Positions 50,495-62,921 are shown, numbered from the stretch's first letter. The stretch is DNA of 64,000 bases from Acanthochlamys bracteata (GCA_019914995.1 CM034126.1:10421001-10485000), one strand, 5' to 3'. The notes: generated from the sequence alone by a model not told the origin. A program made the numbers and translations.

Positions 50495-51120
50495 TTGGAC
50501 TTTGCTGCGGGTTCAAAAAATACCACGTATTACCACAACATGATTATCTTAATGCAATTTGATTATTGATCAAAACACAATTGTCTTATGTATTAACAAT
50601 TTTGAATGGTCTTATTTCTAGATTAGTTATTAGCTCCAAGTTGTGAGATATTTATGCTCTAAGTAACCGACCATTAAGGTGGACACCATAAGAGCTAACA
50701 ACCACGTCCTAATACTGAGAACGAAGAATTTTTCATTTTGAATAAATTTATTAGCTACTCTGAATAAAGCATGCCACAAATATCAATGTCCTAACCAAAC
50801 TGCTTTGCATGTTAAATTTACAAGTCATATTTCGCCAAAATCACACCAGTAAATGCAACATAAAGTTTTGAATTTCATTAAATTACATTACCTACCCACT
50901 GATTGGTTCCATTAGTTTAAAAAGTCCTAGTTTTGTTATATAAATCGGAACATACTCTCAAAAGATTCACTGAATACTAATTGTATAAACCAATCGCTAC
51001 AACCAGAGTCAGCGTATAAAACTCGTTTTCGATCTCCAAATTTGAAGTAAACAATACGAAAAGCAGCAGAATCACGAAACCAAGATCATCTCTATCATCT
51101 GAACCATCGAAAAACTTACC

Positions 51121-51330
51121 GATCAGAAGCGGATCAAACGCAGATCACTTTATCGCCGGAGATCCAGACCACCTACCACGATCGCTATTGATCGAGATTT
51201 CAGAAGAAAAGAACTAATTAACTTGAATAGATTTGAAACTAACCCCTAGCGATCAAATCGAATTGGGAGATTTTTACACGAAAGCAAAATGAGAGAGAGA
51301 GAGAGAGAGAGATATTTATATTTTAGAACA
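51121..51330 (-). other. 5' leader exon of the C2H2 gene with GA/CT repeat
   Basis: The first exon is non-coding and ends at the donor at 51120. A GA repeat (CT on the transcribed strand) lies at 51291-51313, close to where transcription would begin; CT-rich initiator regions are common in plant promoters. The transcript start itself is not defined. Confidence 0.45.
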
Positions 51331-53993
51331 AGAAGAAAAAGAAAAAAAATCGAAGGAATTAGAGAGCGAGGTTGTGTTGCTCTGCTGCTTCTGCATTGGG
51401 GAACAAAACGGTGTGACTCGGTAACAGTTTAAGAGATTTAAAAGACGGCGTGTGATTGGACAGATCGATATATCGATTTGTCCGAGAATTTTGTTACAAT
51501 TGTTTAAAGGGAGCTGCGCAACTTACTGTACACGTTTGAATTGAGAGTACAAAAATGTGTTCTCTTGAATTAAAATTAAGTATTATAAAATTAAATTATT
51601 TATTAATTAACCTAAGTATTATTTTTTTATTATTAATATTATCGTATTTAAAACGAACTTTTAAAAAAATACTTAAGTTAGACAGAAAGTGCTATTTAAT
51701 TCTTTTTTATTCCAATATTTAGTTTATATTTTAAATAAAATTTACATAACAATTTATAAAACTTATTAAAAATTAAAATAAATAATTTGTTATTACTTAT
51801 TTATTTTAAAAGAATTTTTTAAAAGTAACTCATTTATATTTCTAGGAGATTGGCTGTATAACAACCAACAGATGTTGACGTGTAAAGTTTGCTCATAAGC
51901 TCATCACTGTAGTATAGTACGCATTAAAGACATTTTTTAATGTTGAGTGGGAGTTTGAAATTGCTTAATAAATATATTTTAAAATAATTTTGTTTAAAAC
52001 AACATTGGTTTTTTATATATTTATAATAAATAAATATTATTATCTAATAATTGTAGAATACTAACATAATTTACTTCAATTTAAAAAATAAAAAATAATA
52101 CAATAATTGAAGTATGTTTTTGGATTGGAGGTAAACACACTTCAAATTTCAAGTATGACCTGAAATTCATTATAAAAGTTGAACTTAGTCAAATTTAGGA
52201 AATAAAAGCTTTGTTAAAAAGGAAAAAAAATTGTTCCTAAAATTGTAAGGTGCTTTTCGTTGACAGCTATCCAAACAGTTAATACATTTGTATCTATAGA
52301 TTTGGTTGAATGAATCACATTGTTTTAAATATGAGGGGAGATAAAGGCACTCCCATCTATACAGGCATTAACAAGGCCAATTATTCAAATTTTAATTTTT
52401 ATTATTGAATATAAAAAATTATAAGTCAAAACTTTTATGATAAAATTATAATTAAAAATTAATCTTTATTTGATTTAATAAAAAGTAATTTTTTTTAATT
52501 TTTTGTTTTTAATTATTTTGATTAAGATGCACAATAAAATTAATTCGTGATTCGATTGAGTTAAATTTTTAATCATATTTTTTTTGTATATAATCGTGAA
52601 GTATTTCGATATTCTAAATTAGGAGTGCCTTATTGGTCCCCTTATCTATCCATTATATATATAATGTTTTTTTCTAAATTTTTTATGAAATAGTATTAGA
52701 CAAAAGTAATATTATTTATCATGATCGTTTTGGTTTTGAAATAAATGAAGATTAATGTATCGATATATAATTGGATGGTAAAATCATACCTTTTATAAAT
52801 ATTTTTCTTAAGACAACTTTAGAAAATATTTATTCTTTCTAATTACATAAATGCTAAAACTAATTAAGAACACAAAATTTTGATACATAATAATTTGCAT
52901 AAAGAAACTACATAACTTTGCCTATAACGTTATCGTGACAAACAAAGCAAGATAGAGAAGACGAACATATATTTTTCGAGCTCTAATTGCTTATCTATAA
53001 TGGCGTACTTTAATTTGTCAATTATTTATACGTTATTACATACCGTAATTTGTAATGGTTTGATTATTATATATTGAGATAAGTTAGTATACTTATTTTG
53101 TGATAGGTGTTTAAAGATAGATAATTAACTTTCAAAGGTTGAGAGAATATAAGCATTCATGTTGGAGATTTGAAGCATAGAAAGGATGATTTCAATGCAG
53201 AAGAAGTGTTATAACTATGTGTTGAATGTAAAATTAGATACTTAAAACCTTTCTGAGAGTTTCTATACCATTGAATATATGCAATGGGTTGGTTTTCAAG
53301 GTCAAAGAAGTGTTTCAATTATATAAAACTGACTTTTAAAAAAATGAATTTTGTAAAAATAAATTTCAGTAAGACATAAAATTTGATAGAATAAAATTTA
53401 AAATAATAATCAAAATATATAAAATAAAACTTAAAATAAATATTTGATGAAATTAGAATTTGATACGAAAGTGAAAGAAAAATTTGAACTAGTAATTAAA
53501 ATATTTGAAATGTCAATCTCAAAATGTTGAGTGATTTCATAGCAATCGAAACACGTACTAAGGCTAAAAAGTCGTCTTCTTTCTATCGAACAGATTTTTA
53601 TTAAAAACCAAACAACAAGGAGCGGGGTTGGACAGTGTACCTACTAGGTCGGGTTGGTGCCATTGAATAACCAACTGTTAGGAGTAAACAGCTTAACAAG
53701 TTATGGATTTATTTTAAATACATCAAATTTTACTTTTTTTTTCTAAATTTTAAATTTAATTATTTTACGTATTTCAATTATTATTTTGAACTCAATTTTA
53801 ATTTTCACATCGAACCCAACTTCTATCAAAATTTAACTTTAAATTTCACTTCAATTATTTTAAATATCACTCTGAATTCTATTTTTACTGAATTTCAATT
53901 CTTACCGAACTCAGTTACGTGAATTTAAAATACTCATTATAACATTGAAAATTTTTCTTTTTCCTGAATGACAATTTTACTTTAGTGTTGTTG
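51331..53993. other. AT-rich spacer, no gene seen
   Basis: Upstream of the C2H2 gene and downstream of MURE. Long A/T-rich stretches (51560-51840, 52370-52720, 53330-53480) with no ORF, RNA gene or clear element ends recognised. Confidence 0.4.
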
Positions 53994-54070
53994 CCTAGGA
54001 GATTGAGCCAAAAGAATACATACGTTCTTTGATAATTTTCCTAGGATATTGAGCCAAAAGAATACATACG
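53994..54070. repeat. Tandem direct repeat, 31 bp of similarity with 46-bp period
   Basis: CCTAGGAGATTGAGCCAAAA... at 53994-54024 recurs at 54040-54070 with one mismatch (GAGATT versus GATATT), and the next bases (TTCTTTGATAA / GGCTTTGATAA) also match. It sits just beyond the 3' end of MURE, so it may be in or near its 3' untranslated region. Confidence 0.8.
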
Positions 54071-54321
54071 GCTTTGATAACATTACATGCTCGATCGTAC
54101 CATAGGGGAAGATTTCTCTCCTTGCCAAACACAAGCACAACATACAACCTGTTAGATATTGCTTCAACATGCAAAACAGAGTGCTTTCAACCATAATGAA
54201 ATTAAGCTGTCGTTACGGTCTGAGAACGTAAGCTGCATCTGGACCTGGAATTGTGCTGCCTAATGCACACCCAATAAGCATGAAGATACAATATTTTCTA
54301 TGCACACACAATCCAGTTCGC

Positions 54322-55491
54322 CTAATGCGACTCGGGTAACCTGTGAAGAAAAGAAAACAAAAAGCGTCAATTGATTTTCACCTTTGCATATCTCCATTTT
54401 CAAAACATAGAGAGATCGCATTCAAAGATTCAAGTATACGCGCAAGTTTTAAAATTTACCTATATTGACTCTGTTAACTCTTCAGTGCTGTGATTCAAAA
54501 AACCATATGAAATGCATGACAAGAGGAAGATGAAAGGGCAAAACAGTCCAGCAAGTAAAACTTCTTATACAAAGAACAGGTGAAAGAAATAAGTTTAATG
54601 TCACCTATGTTGTTTATTTTAATTTTGCAACCTTTTCATATACTGAAGTGGCTTGCATTTTCAAACTAATTTGATTTAATAGGACGTGTACAATGATGGC
54701 GAACTTCAACTTGGATGCATTTTGAATGAACTGGACTTGGCATCAAGAAATAGGTGAGAGTAGGATGAGCTAAATCTACATGTTCAGACGCAGGTTTATA
54801 AATGTTTTTTTACCCTTATGACTTATCACTCTCATGGGTTAGTGAACTGCAGTAGGAGCAAAAATTACATGGACAAAGGCTCCTATACAGTAGGCTATTA
54901 AAAAGACCATGCCAACTGTACTTCTGCAGTCCAGTGGAGAATGGAATGCCTCCAAGATCATACAGCACCAGATCAAAACAATCAAGAGAACCACTCACCC
55001 AAGGTGTGGACAATTGACCCGTAAGAAAAGTCGCACAATTTTAGACTTTACCACAACCTAAATCTGATTTCACAAACAAAGTTTGGCATTGCTTACCAGA
55101 AGCAGCTTTTCAATTTTCAATTTCACGTTTCTCAATACATATTTTATAAATATATAAAAAATTTATTTAAAAATTTAGAAAGTGTAGAAAAATTATACAT
55201 AATAAGATCTTTTTATTGCATATTTTTATTATTTTTTTGAAAATAAAAAAATAGAGCTCGTTTCTCAAAAAGAACAAAAATACCATCCATTTTAGAAAAG
55301 CTCCATTTCATAAGCACTCCGAAACGCATTCTAACAATAGCAACTCATCCATGCAAGACCCTCACAAATTGCAAGTCTCTAAACAAGTGCCTTTTATTAT
55401 GGTAACATGTATTTCTTTTCAGCTTGGGTTTCAACATCATCCAAAATCAACACTCCGATTCATATAACCCAAAGTGGAATGGAAACCATTA

Positions 55492-55529
<38 letters not shown>

Positions 55530-58500
55530 AGGGATAGGAGCACTCACACCCTCCTTAGGAGCACTCCTTCTCCGATTTATAACCGGAGTGATCTTTAAAT
55601 TCAATCTCCGCCGTTGAATATGAAGAATTATGAATTAGTAATATACCCATAAAATTTCAGCTCAATCGGATTACGAATTGTCTTCCATCTAGTCACTTGA
55701 TAAAGATGACAGAAATAATACAATATATATATTTTTAAGTTTTCTTACTTTCTGTCATTTTGAACAAGTGACCGGATGGAGGTGAATTCGTGATCCGATT
55801 TAGCTGAAATTTTGTGGGTAGATTTCTAACTCATATTTCTTCATATCCAACTTTGGAGATTAAATTTAAAGTTCACCCCGATTATAAACCGGAGAGGGAG
55901 TGCCCGGGAGTGTCCCCATCCCTTCCGTATATATATATATATATATACATGTTCATAACCTTCAACCACAATATGTTGAGTTAAATAGAAATACTCTACA
56001 TGCAAAATTGAGGAGGGGAGAAATTATTGCAACAAAACCACTTTATTATAAAAAACTAACTTAGACTGCTACCAATAGCCTGGATTTTTACAGAATCATG
56101 GAGGCTATTTCTGTTATCAGGAACATCAAACTGAGAGAAGTTAAAAGCCAATGATGTGGTACCTCCATGGGAACTCGCTTGTGTCAATACCAGCTTGATG
56201 CAGCTCGTCGACATAGTGCAAGGCTTCTCTACATTCTTCTCTGTCATCAAAGAATTCTTTCTTATCGCCCTCAATTTGATATGTCTCATGACCTTTCCCT
56301 GCAATGACCTAAAGTACAGTGGACTCAGGTTGAGCTTCATAAAAATGCAAGAGTAGCAAGGACTCAGTAGAAAATCAACCACGCTAAAGCATTGTACTAT
56401 TACACAAATAAAGAAGCCAAAAGTGATTTTGTACACAAAAATGTTGAAAGTAGATGCTTTACCAATACCAGCATACTAGCTGCAAAAGGATGCCAGAAGA
56501 GCAGCAGTACTATATAAGAAGAGGACAAATGAGGTAGATGACATGTTTCTCCAAAATATTTCAAGAACCAGTCCATGCTCATGAAAAAACCAATGGCTCG
56601 TGCAATTAAAACCATTCAGAATACCATCAAAGCAAGTATAGAAAATAATAAGAAGGGGAAGGAACAAGAACTTACTACTATATCACCTTCTTCACCCATT
56701 GCAACAGCAGCCCGCACAGCTACTCTTCTGATATCATGCACAAAAAGCCTGTGGCCATTAGGAAGAGGAGGGTAGTAATCGTTTTCCCCATATTTCAAAT
56801 AATCTTGCATAGTCCATCCAACACCAGCCAGCATGTCATCCAATATATCAACTGATGGGATACCAGGGACGTGTTAGTTTCCTTAAGTTAACAAATACAC
56901 TAGAAATGCATTCATGCCAGTAAAACAATGCAGTACAAAAAAAAAAAGAAATAATTATGTTACAGAAACGTACGTGGATCTTCATTTCTTGGGTTATCAG
57001 ATGTCAATATAGTCACATCGCTTTTATCCGTTGCAATTTTTGTCATGAGTGGCCTCTTTCCTCTATCTCTATCACCTCCACATCCAAAGGCTGCATCGAG
57101 CAATTTTATATATACGTTTAGAGAATCTAAAGGTGTTAGTGCTAGAACAGCGAACTGCAAAAGCAGTTCAGCAGCAACATGGAGAACTGCATGAAGTGAG
57201 TGCTGTACTACTAATTCAGTAACATGTATGCTGTACTTCACTTGATCATTCTGAAGATTCATACTTGAATTGATGAGCTCAATAAGTACAACAAATTACA
57301 CAACCATCGGTTACTCTCACATGATTGCTTCACATATTTAGCACAATTCTCTTGGACCAGAGATAAAACGTAAGCTTGTAAACTAGGTAGTAGCATATCA
57401 CCGTTGTATAAGACGCGTACAAATTTAAATACAACAATGAAAAGGGAGGACCTTCGTTAGTTTGATATAAAGATGACTTCTCTAGTATGTTATGAGCAAT
57501 TTGTTATAACAAAAAAACAATCTAATTTGAAGTTCAATTGATCATTTATTCAGAAAGAGGTATACCAGTTATGATTCTCCTAGGGCCAAGCTCTCTGCAG
57601 GTATCCAGAAGCCTTGATAAGGCATCTGGTGAATGTGCATAGTCAACGATAACTGAGAAAGCTTGCTCTTCATCTATCAGCTCACACCTTCCAGGAACTC
57701 CATCCACCTCTTCAATTCCCCTGACAATGTCCTCCAATGGTGCTCCAACTGCAATTCCAACTGCAACAGCTGCAAGAATGTTGTATATATTATGCCTCCC
57801 AATCAATCCCGAGGAAATCTCCAGGACCCCTTGTGGTGTTTTGACCAAAACCTGTGTCTCAAACAATGAAAGTTCAAACTTCAAAGGATGCACGTCTGCA
57901 CTTTTGTTGTCCATTGCATAGGTTACCACAGGAACATCCGGATTGCCCTGTGCAATAAAATAAGGGGCGTGGGAATCGTCAATGTTTACAATCTTGCGGT
58001 GGCGCTCAGGATCAACCATTCTGGCAAACAGTTTACCCTTGCTTTTCTTGTACTCCTCTTCAGTCCCATGAAAATCAAGATGATCTCTAGTAAGGTTCGT
58101 GAAAAGTGCAATATCAAAATCAACCTCATTGCATCTATTCAAAGCCATCCCAAATGAAGATGTCTCCATAACGACCGCTTCAGTTCCATTATGCACCATT
58201 GTCGCCATCATTTTCTGCATTGTTACAGCATCAGGTGTTGTCTTTGTAGCTTCATATTTATTGTCCCCATAAATGTAATAAGCAATAGTCCCTAGCATCC
58301 CAATCCTCATTCCCATTGCTTCATACATCGCTTTAATCAAGTGAGTTGTCGTAGTCTTCCCATTTGTCCCCGTAACCCCAATTACGGACAAATTCTTTGA
58401 CGGATGTTTATAAAATGCTGCCGCAAGAACTGCAAGCGCTGAGTCAACATCCTCTACTACCACAAGGGCCTTACACCCGAAAGTCTCACTGATATCAATC

Positions 58501-59411
58501 TCCTTATCAGCAACCACAGCCACTGCCCCTCTCTTATCTGCTTCACTTAAAAAGCTATGCCCATCATTATCAAAAAATGGATAAGCCACGAAGAGGTCCC
58601 CAGCATTCACCTCTCTCGAATCATGCTGCACGCCAGTAATGGTAACCTCAAGGTCTCCATAAACACTCAGTGGTACAACCCGGCTCTCATCCAGCAATTC
58701 CGCAAGGGTCATTTTAAACTTGGGCTCTACAATCTGTGCTGGAACACTACCATAGGCATCAAAATCAAGATCGAATTCAGAAGACTCATTACCAGAAGTC
58801 ACAGCAGGCTGGTGATCGAGCAAGTTAGCTGCATTATCATCAGGTGATTCACCATCCTCATCAGAGGAAATCACAGTAAGTCCCTGAAGCTCACGAATTT
58901 CATCAAGATCGACGACTTCCTCTGCAGAAAGCTGATCAATATCATCAGGAGGCATGGGAGTTGACGAGTTGGACTTAGTAAGTCCTTTACCGGCAACTTC
59001 GTTTCTTCTGAGGGCGATAGCGCGATCAATATCATCGAATATTTTATCTTTTTCATTGGTAGAAGGATTAGAACTCGAAGCGGTCTTGAAATCCGCTGCG
59101 GATTCGAGGGAAACAGAAGAAAGAATAGAAGATTGTTGTTCTTGTTCTTGCCGGCGGCGGGCACGGGAGACCTGGCGCTCAAACTGTTGAACTCGAGAGA
59201 TACCATGAGAAGTATCTTCTAGTGCTTCAGGAGGGTCATCGTCGGCAGGTGATGGTTGGAATTTGTTGTTTTTTCTAGTGGCGAATAGAGAACGGAAAGA
59301 AAGCGAGCGGTAGTGACGGTGTGGTTGTAGAAAAGGCAGTGAAGAAGATGAAGAAGAAGAGAAGGTGGAGACTGAAGAGAAGGGAAGGAGAGAGGAGAGA
59401 GGGAGAGACAT
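54322..59411 (-). CDS. MURE: MurE ligase homologue, chloroplastic (PAP11-type)
   Basis: Spliced CDS of 767 aa in 5 exons: 59411-57566, 57090-56974, 56851-56676, 56308-56163, 54340-54322. Exon 5 codes only for the last residues (LPESH) after a 1.8 kb intron; without it exon 4 would read on for 6 codons. In bacteria MurE adds diaminopimelate to the peptidoglycan precursor; in flowering plants the homologue is a subunit of the plastid-encoded RNA polymerase complex (PAP11) needed for chloroplast transcription. Residues 1-50 are Ser-rich, a plastid transit peptide. A long acidic insert follows (about 60-230). Mur ligase motifs: ATP loop TGTNGKTTT (347-355), TTPD (391-394), [11 protein letters not shown] (439-449), IGRHNIYN (537-544), [12 protein letters not shown] (618-629) and the diaminopimelate-type motif DNPR (647-650). 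All look intact. A GA repeat lies just before the ATG (59412-59433). Confidence 0.95.
55112..55330. repeat. AT-rich dispersed repeat, inverted copy
   Basis: Read on the minus strand it matches the copy at 36525-36775, including AATAAAAAGATCTTATTATG and TATAAAATATGTATTGAG. Its outer part has ordinary composition (GGAGTGCTTATGAAATGGAG). Lies in MURE intron 4. Confidence 0.5.
55497..55947. mobile_element. Foldback element inserted in a TA microsatellite (Micron-like)
   Basis: (TA)15 at 55497-55526 and (TA)10 at 55928-55947 enclose a 401-bp element, 55527-55927. Its two halves are imperfect inverted copies of one another over about 190 bp: left GGGAGGGATAGGAGCACTC, GATTTATAACCGGAGTGA, AAATTTCAGCTCAATCGGAT, CACTTGATAAAGATGACAGA; right (reverse complement) GGAAGGGATGGGGACACTC, GGTTTATAATCGGGGTGA, AAATTTCAGCTAAATCGGAT, CACTTGTTCAAAATGACAGA. 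A short AT-rich loop (about 55715-55750) joins them. No coding capacity. Placement in (TA)n recalls rice Micron MITEs, which are found in the same kind of site; relationship by sequence is not shown. Confidence 0.85.
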
Positions 59412-59805
59412 GCAGAGAGAGAGAGAGAGAGAGGTTTAAGAGAGGTTTCTGGTCGGGGATTGAAAGAAGAGTTGGAGAAGGGAAAGGGAGAGGATGGGCG
59501 TCATTAGCTGAAAGAACTGTTTTGACTCGTCCGTGTTTCAAATACATGATTATTAAATTTTGTGAAAATAAAATATAAAATTTTTTATAAAATAAAAATA
59601 AAATTTAGTATTTATATTTTAATAATTTTTAAAAATATATTAAAAATTAAAAAATATAATTATATTAAAAAATATATAAATAAAAAAAAAATTAAAATTA
59701 AAATTTTGTACGTAAAAATAAAATTTTAAATTTTTTATATAATTAAAATATATAAATTATTCAAATTATGGCGATAAAAAGTAAGATTACATACGAACAC
59801 GCACT
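59412..59805. other. Promoter side of MURE and MITE-like block
   Basis: 59412-59530 is the MURE leader/promoter, with GA repeats. 59534-59775 is an AT-rich block related to the MITE at 33249-33534 but without readable matching ends. No gene seen. Confidence 0.45.
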
Positions 59806-59849
59806 TACGCTGTGTTTGGTTGACACAAGATTACATACGAACACGCACT
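59783..59849. repeat. 23-bp direct repeat around the Harbinger left end
   Basis: AAGATTACATACGAACACGC followed by ACT occurs at 59783-59805 and again at 59827-59849, 21 bp apart. The spacer is the GTGTTTGGTTGAC stretch taken as the element's left terminus. Confidence 0.85.
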
Positions 59850-61578
59850 AGATAAAGAAGATGGGGGAGAAGGGGAATCAATTCTCCTTGATTATGTGTT
59901 TGGTTTAATAGTTACTGTTTAAGAGAGAAGGAGAACGGGGAAGAACAGGGAAAAAAATTGCACACATAGCAGCGTGATTTGTAAGCCAATTTTTTCATTT
60001 CTGCCCTCTTTGTTACTTCCTCCCTCTGATTCGTTCCCACACGCAACAACGTGATTGTTCCTTCCGGTGCGTCTGACTTCTCGCTCCGGCGTCTAGCTCC
60101 TCTCCTTCGTTCTCCGAGCTCCGTGTGTCTTTTCTTCCTGCGGCGTCGTGCGGACTTGCTCGATCTTCCGAATCTAGAGTTTTTTGCCGATCGGACTGCA
60201 CTACATTTGGTACTTCTTTATTTATTTTGAGTGATTTGTTCTTGGATTTTAGTTGAAAAACATGTTACATTGCTGCGATTTGCTTAGATTTTGTCATTCG
60301 CACATTTTCGATTTTGAATTGATAAAATTGGCTCTCCATTCTCCATCCGTTAGCATTTTTGTCCATATTTGTTGGTATTTTTCTGTCATTTTTGTGATTA
60401 GTTTACTTCTGCAGATTTGAGCAATTTTTCAGTTATTTTTGTTGAATTTTCTTTAATATTGGCTCTGCTTTATATTTTTTCTTGAATGATTGGCTACTTC
60501 TCTGTAGTTTTTTCTTGAATTTGTTTGGATGAGATCACTCACCTACATGCAATTACGGTATGATGAGTTCATGTGGTTGAATGAATAATAATGAGTGAGT
60601 ATGGGAAAAGCAATGAGGTAGCTTGATGGATTGTCCATAAAATTCTCCCTGCAACTGCATTGCAAATGCATTGCAGCTTACTTACTACTCATAAGTAGTA
60701 GCTCATCTCATTGCATCAATTTTCATTTATTGCTTCGGTAGGGAGACCTTTTATGTTATCATATAATCAGAATAATTTTTGGTATATTCATTCAAAAGAA
60801 CATGTCTGAAACTTGTGAGCATGCAAATAAAAGTAGAAAAGTTGTACTTCAAAGTACAAAGAAGTATATCTAACTTATTAAACATTTAAACTTTGAAAAA
60901 AATTTATCTGTTGTTTAAGTAGTAGTTGTATGCATTCGTGTTCTTCCAAAGAAGTCAAATCCTGAGAGAATGAACATAATAATAAATAATATAATTCTTT
61001 ATGCCTAGCAAACACTATTTTACACATGCATAAAGTAGTCTTTTGCTATTTTTTTATACTGCTTTTTACATTTCCTTATTTTGTGACATGTTTTTTTTAA
61101 AAAAAAGTTGTTCATTAGGATTCTGCATACCCTGCTGTAGGAAGAATTTGTTCTTGGCATGTTTCTTTATACAGCCTGAATGAACCTTGCTATAGAAAAT
61201 GCTGTCTGAATGAATCCCTGCTGTAGGAAATTCTCCCCCTTCCTTCCCTCCAAAGATAATGTAGGAATGAATGAACCCCTGCTGTAGGAACCTCCCCCTC
61301 TCCTCCCTCTGCTGTTAGAATATGTCGCTCTTGAACTATTTGAACTAGTTAGGATTCTCTAGACCTTATTGTACAAAACTCTCATACCCTCCAAAACAAA
61401 CTCAATTATGCATGTTGTCTGTAAACCCTGCTGTCCTCATTTTCAGTTGTAAAGATGAGCTTATAAGTGTTGATGTTTCTTACATTGAATGCTCTTGTTG
61501 ATTATATTATTATTGTCCACTATTTATTAAAGTAGCTTGTTGAATTCAATTTTTTTGCAGTTTGGCTTCATATACATA
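59850..61578 (+). other. Leader region of the transposase with GCTGTAGGAA repeats
   Basis: No ORF of substance. 60170-60215 has ordinary GC and could be a first exon, followed by T-rich intron-like sequence up to TTTTTTTGCAG at 61559. Within 61130-61435 the words CCCTGCTGTAGGAA, CCTGCTGTAGGAAC, CTGCTGTTAG and ACCCTGCTGTCC recur, with TGAATGAA between them, a degenerate tandem repeat. Not recognised otherwise. Confidence 0.45.
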
Positions 61579-62921
61579 ATGGATGATAACTTGGGACGAC
61601 TCTATATGTTGCATTGTGCTGTGGCATTTTTTGTTTTTATTGTTGTCCATTGGGTGATGTTTCAAAACCCACTTGAGAGAAAGCGAATTGAAATTGGTGG
61701 TGTTGTTGAGGAAGAAAGAGAAAAAATTCGACGTTGAGTACTTAGTTCCATTTCGAATGAAGCTAGATGTCGTCGTATATATCGAATGAGTCCATCGGCA
61801 TTTACAAAATTGTGTGACATGTTAGTAACATATGGTGGTCTTAGACCTACACGGCGAACTAGTGTAGAAGAACAAGTTATTAATTTTATGTGTATTGTTG
61901 GACAAAAGCTTAGAAATCGTTTAGCACAAGGTATTTTCCAGCGTTCCGGAGAGACTATTAGTCGTCACTTTCACAGTGTATTAAAGGCCATCATAGAATT
62001 AGAAGAAAAGTTGGTGCAACAGCCTGATGGATCACGAGTGCCTGCAGAAATATATAATAGTCATAGATACTACCCGTATTTCAAGGTGAATATAATATTC
62101 CAATTCATATTTATAATAATTTTATATTAGATAACTTACTAAATAATAAGTGTCTATTCCAGGATTGTGTTGGTGCAATTGATGGAACACATATTCGAGT
62201 TAAGGTTTCCTCAAGAGATGCTCCTAGATATCGTGGTAGAAAAGAATATCCTACACAAAATGTCCTTGCTGTTTGTACTTTTGATCTCAAGTTCACGTAT
62301 GTTTTAGCCGGTTGGGAAGGATCAGCATCAGACTCTAGAATTTTAAAAAGTGCATTAAGAAGACGCTTTCCACTACACATACCACAAGATAATCATGTAT
62401 GAATATAAATATAAATAAGTTGTTCATTAATAGTTTGGTAACATGTTTTTGATATGTTGATTTTAGGAAAATTCTATCTTGTCGATGCTGGTTTCATGAC
62501 AACGAGTGGACTAATTACACCTTATAGGAGGGTCAGGTATCATTTACAAGAGTATTCATCAAATCCACCAAAAAATTATCGGAAATTATTTAACCTTCGA
62601 CATGCATCATTGCGTAATACAATTGAAAGAGCGTTTGGCATACTCAAGAAACGGTTCCCAGTTATATCAAGTTCGGATGAACCGTTTTTTGGTGTTGAAA
62701 CCCAAACAAAAATCATACTAACATGTTGTATTATACATAACTATATTATAAGTGAAGATCCAGATGATGACCTTATTAGAGAAGTAGATGAGGAGCTTGC
62801 CAACCAACCAATTGCAGCCAACACTCATTATGATGATGATGGTCACAGTGAAGACACACAGCGAGGAGAGTCAATTAGGGATCAAATTGCGCAAGTTATG
62901 TGGAGGGATTACACTAGATAG
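61579..62921 (+). pseudogene. PIF/Harbinger transposase (HARBI1-like), lightly damaged
   Basis: Three exons: 61579-62085, 62163-62396 and 62467-62921, giving about 398 codons. DDE endonuclease (DDE_4) residues are all present: Asp of GAIDGTHI (62181), Asp of GSASDSRIL (62331) and Glu of IERAFGILKKRF (62625); the N-terminal helical part holds MSPSAFTKLCDML and GQKLRNRLAQGIFQRSGETI. Two lesions are seen: an in-frame TGA at 61735-61737 (REKIRR-stop-VLSS), and a one-base loss at the exon 2 donor, where CAT|GTATG joined to GA AAA TTC would shift frame (a lost G would restore it). Translation could restart at MSPS (61786). The damage is slight, so the copy died recently or is a sequencing variant. 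Confidence 0.85.

Larger units (their letters stand above)
54341..56162 (-). other. Intron 4 of MURE (1.8 kb)
   Basis: Bounded by CCATGGAG|GTACC at 56163/56162 and TTCACAG|GTTACC at 54341/54340. It contains a foldback element in a TA repeat (55497-55947) and an inverted copy of the AT-rich dispersed repeat (55112-55330). The remainder shows no gene. Confidence 0.8.

Noticed and set aside
54816..55013. Minus-strand frame between the last two MURE exons
   Set aside because: It lies within intron 4 of MURE, has no domain and no splice sites joining it to other exons.
56141..56163. Reading through the exon 4 donor to a TAA at 56141 as the MURE end
   Set aside because: A consensus donor at 56163/56162 and a downstream exon that supplies LPESH give a better match to the plant family C terminus.
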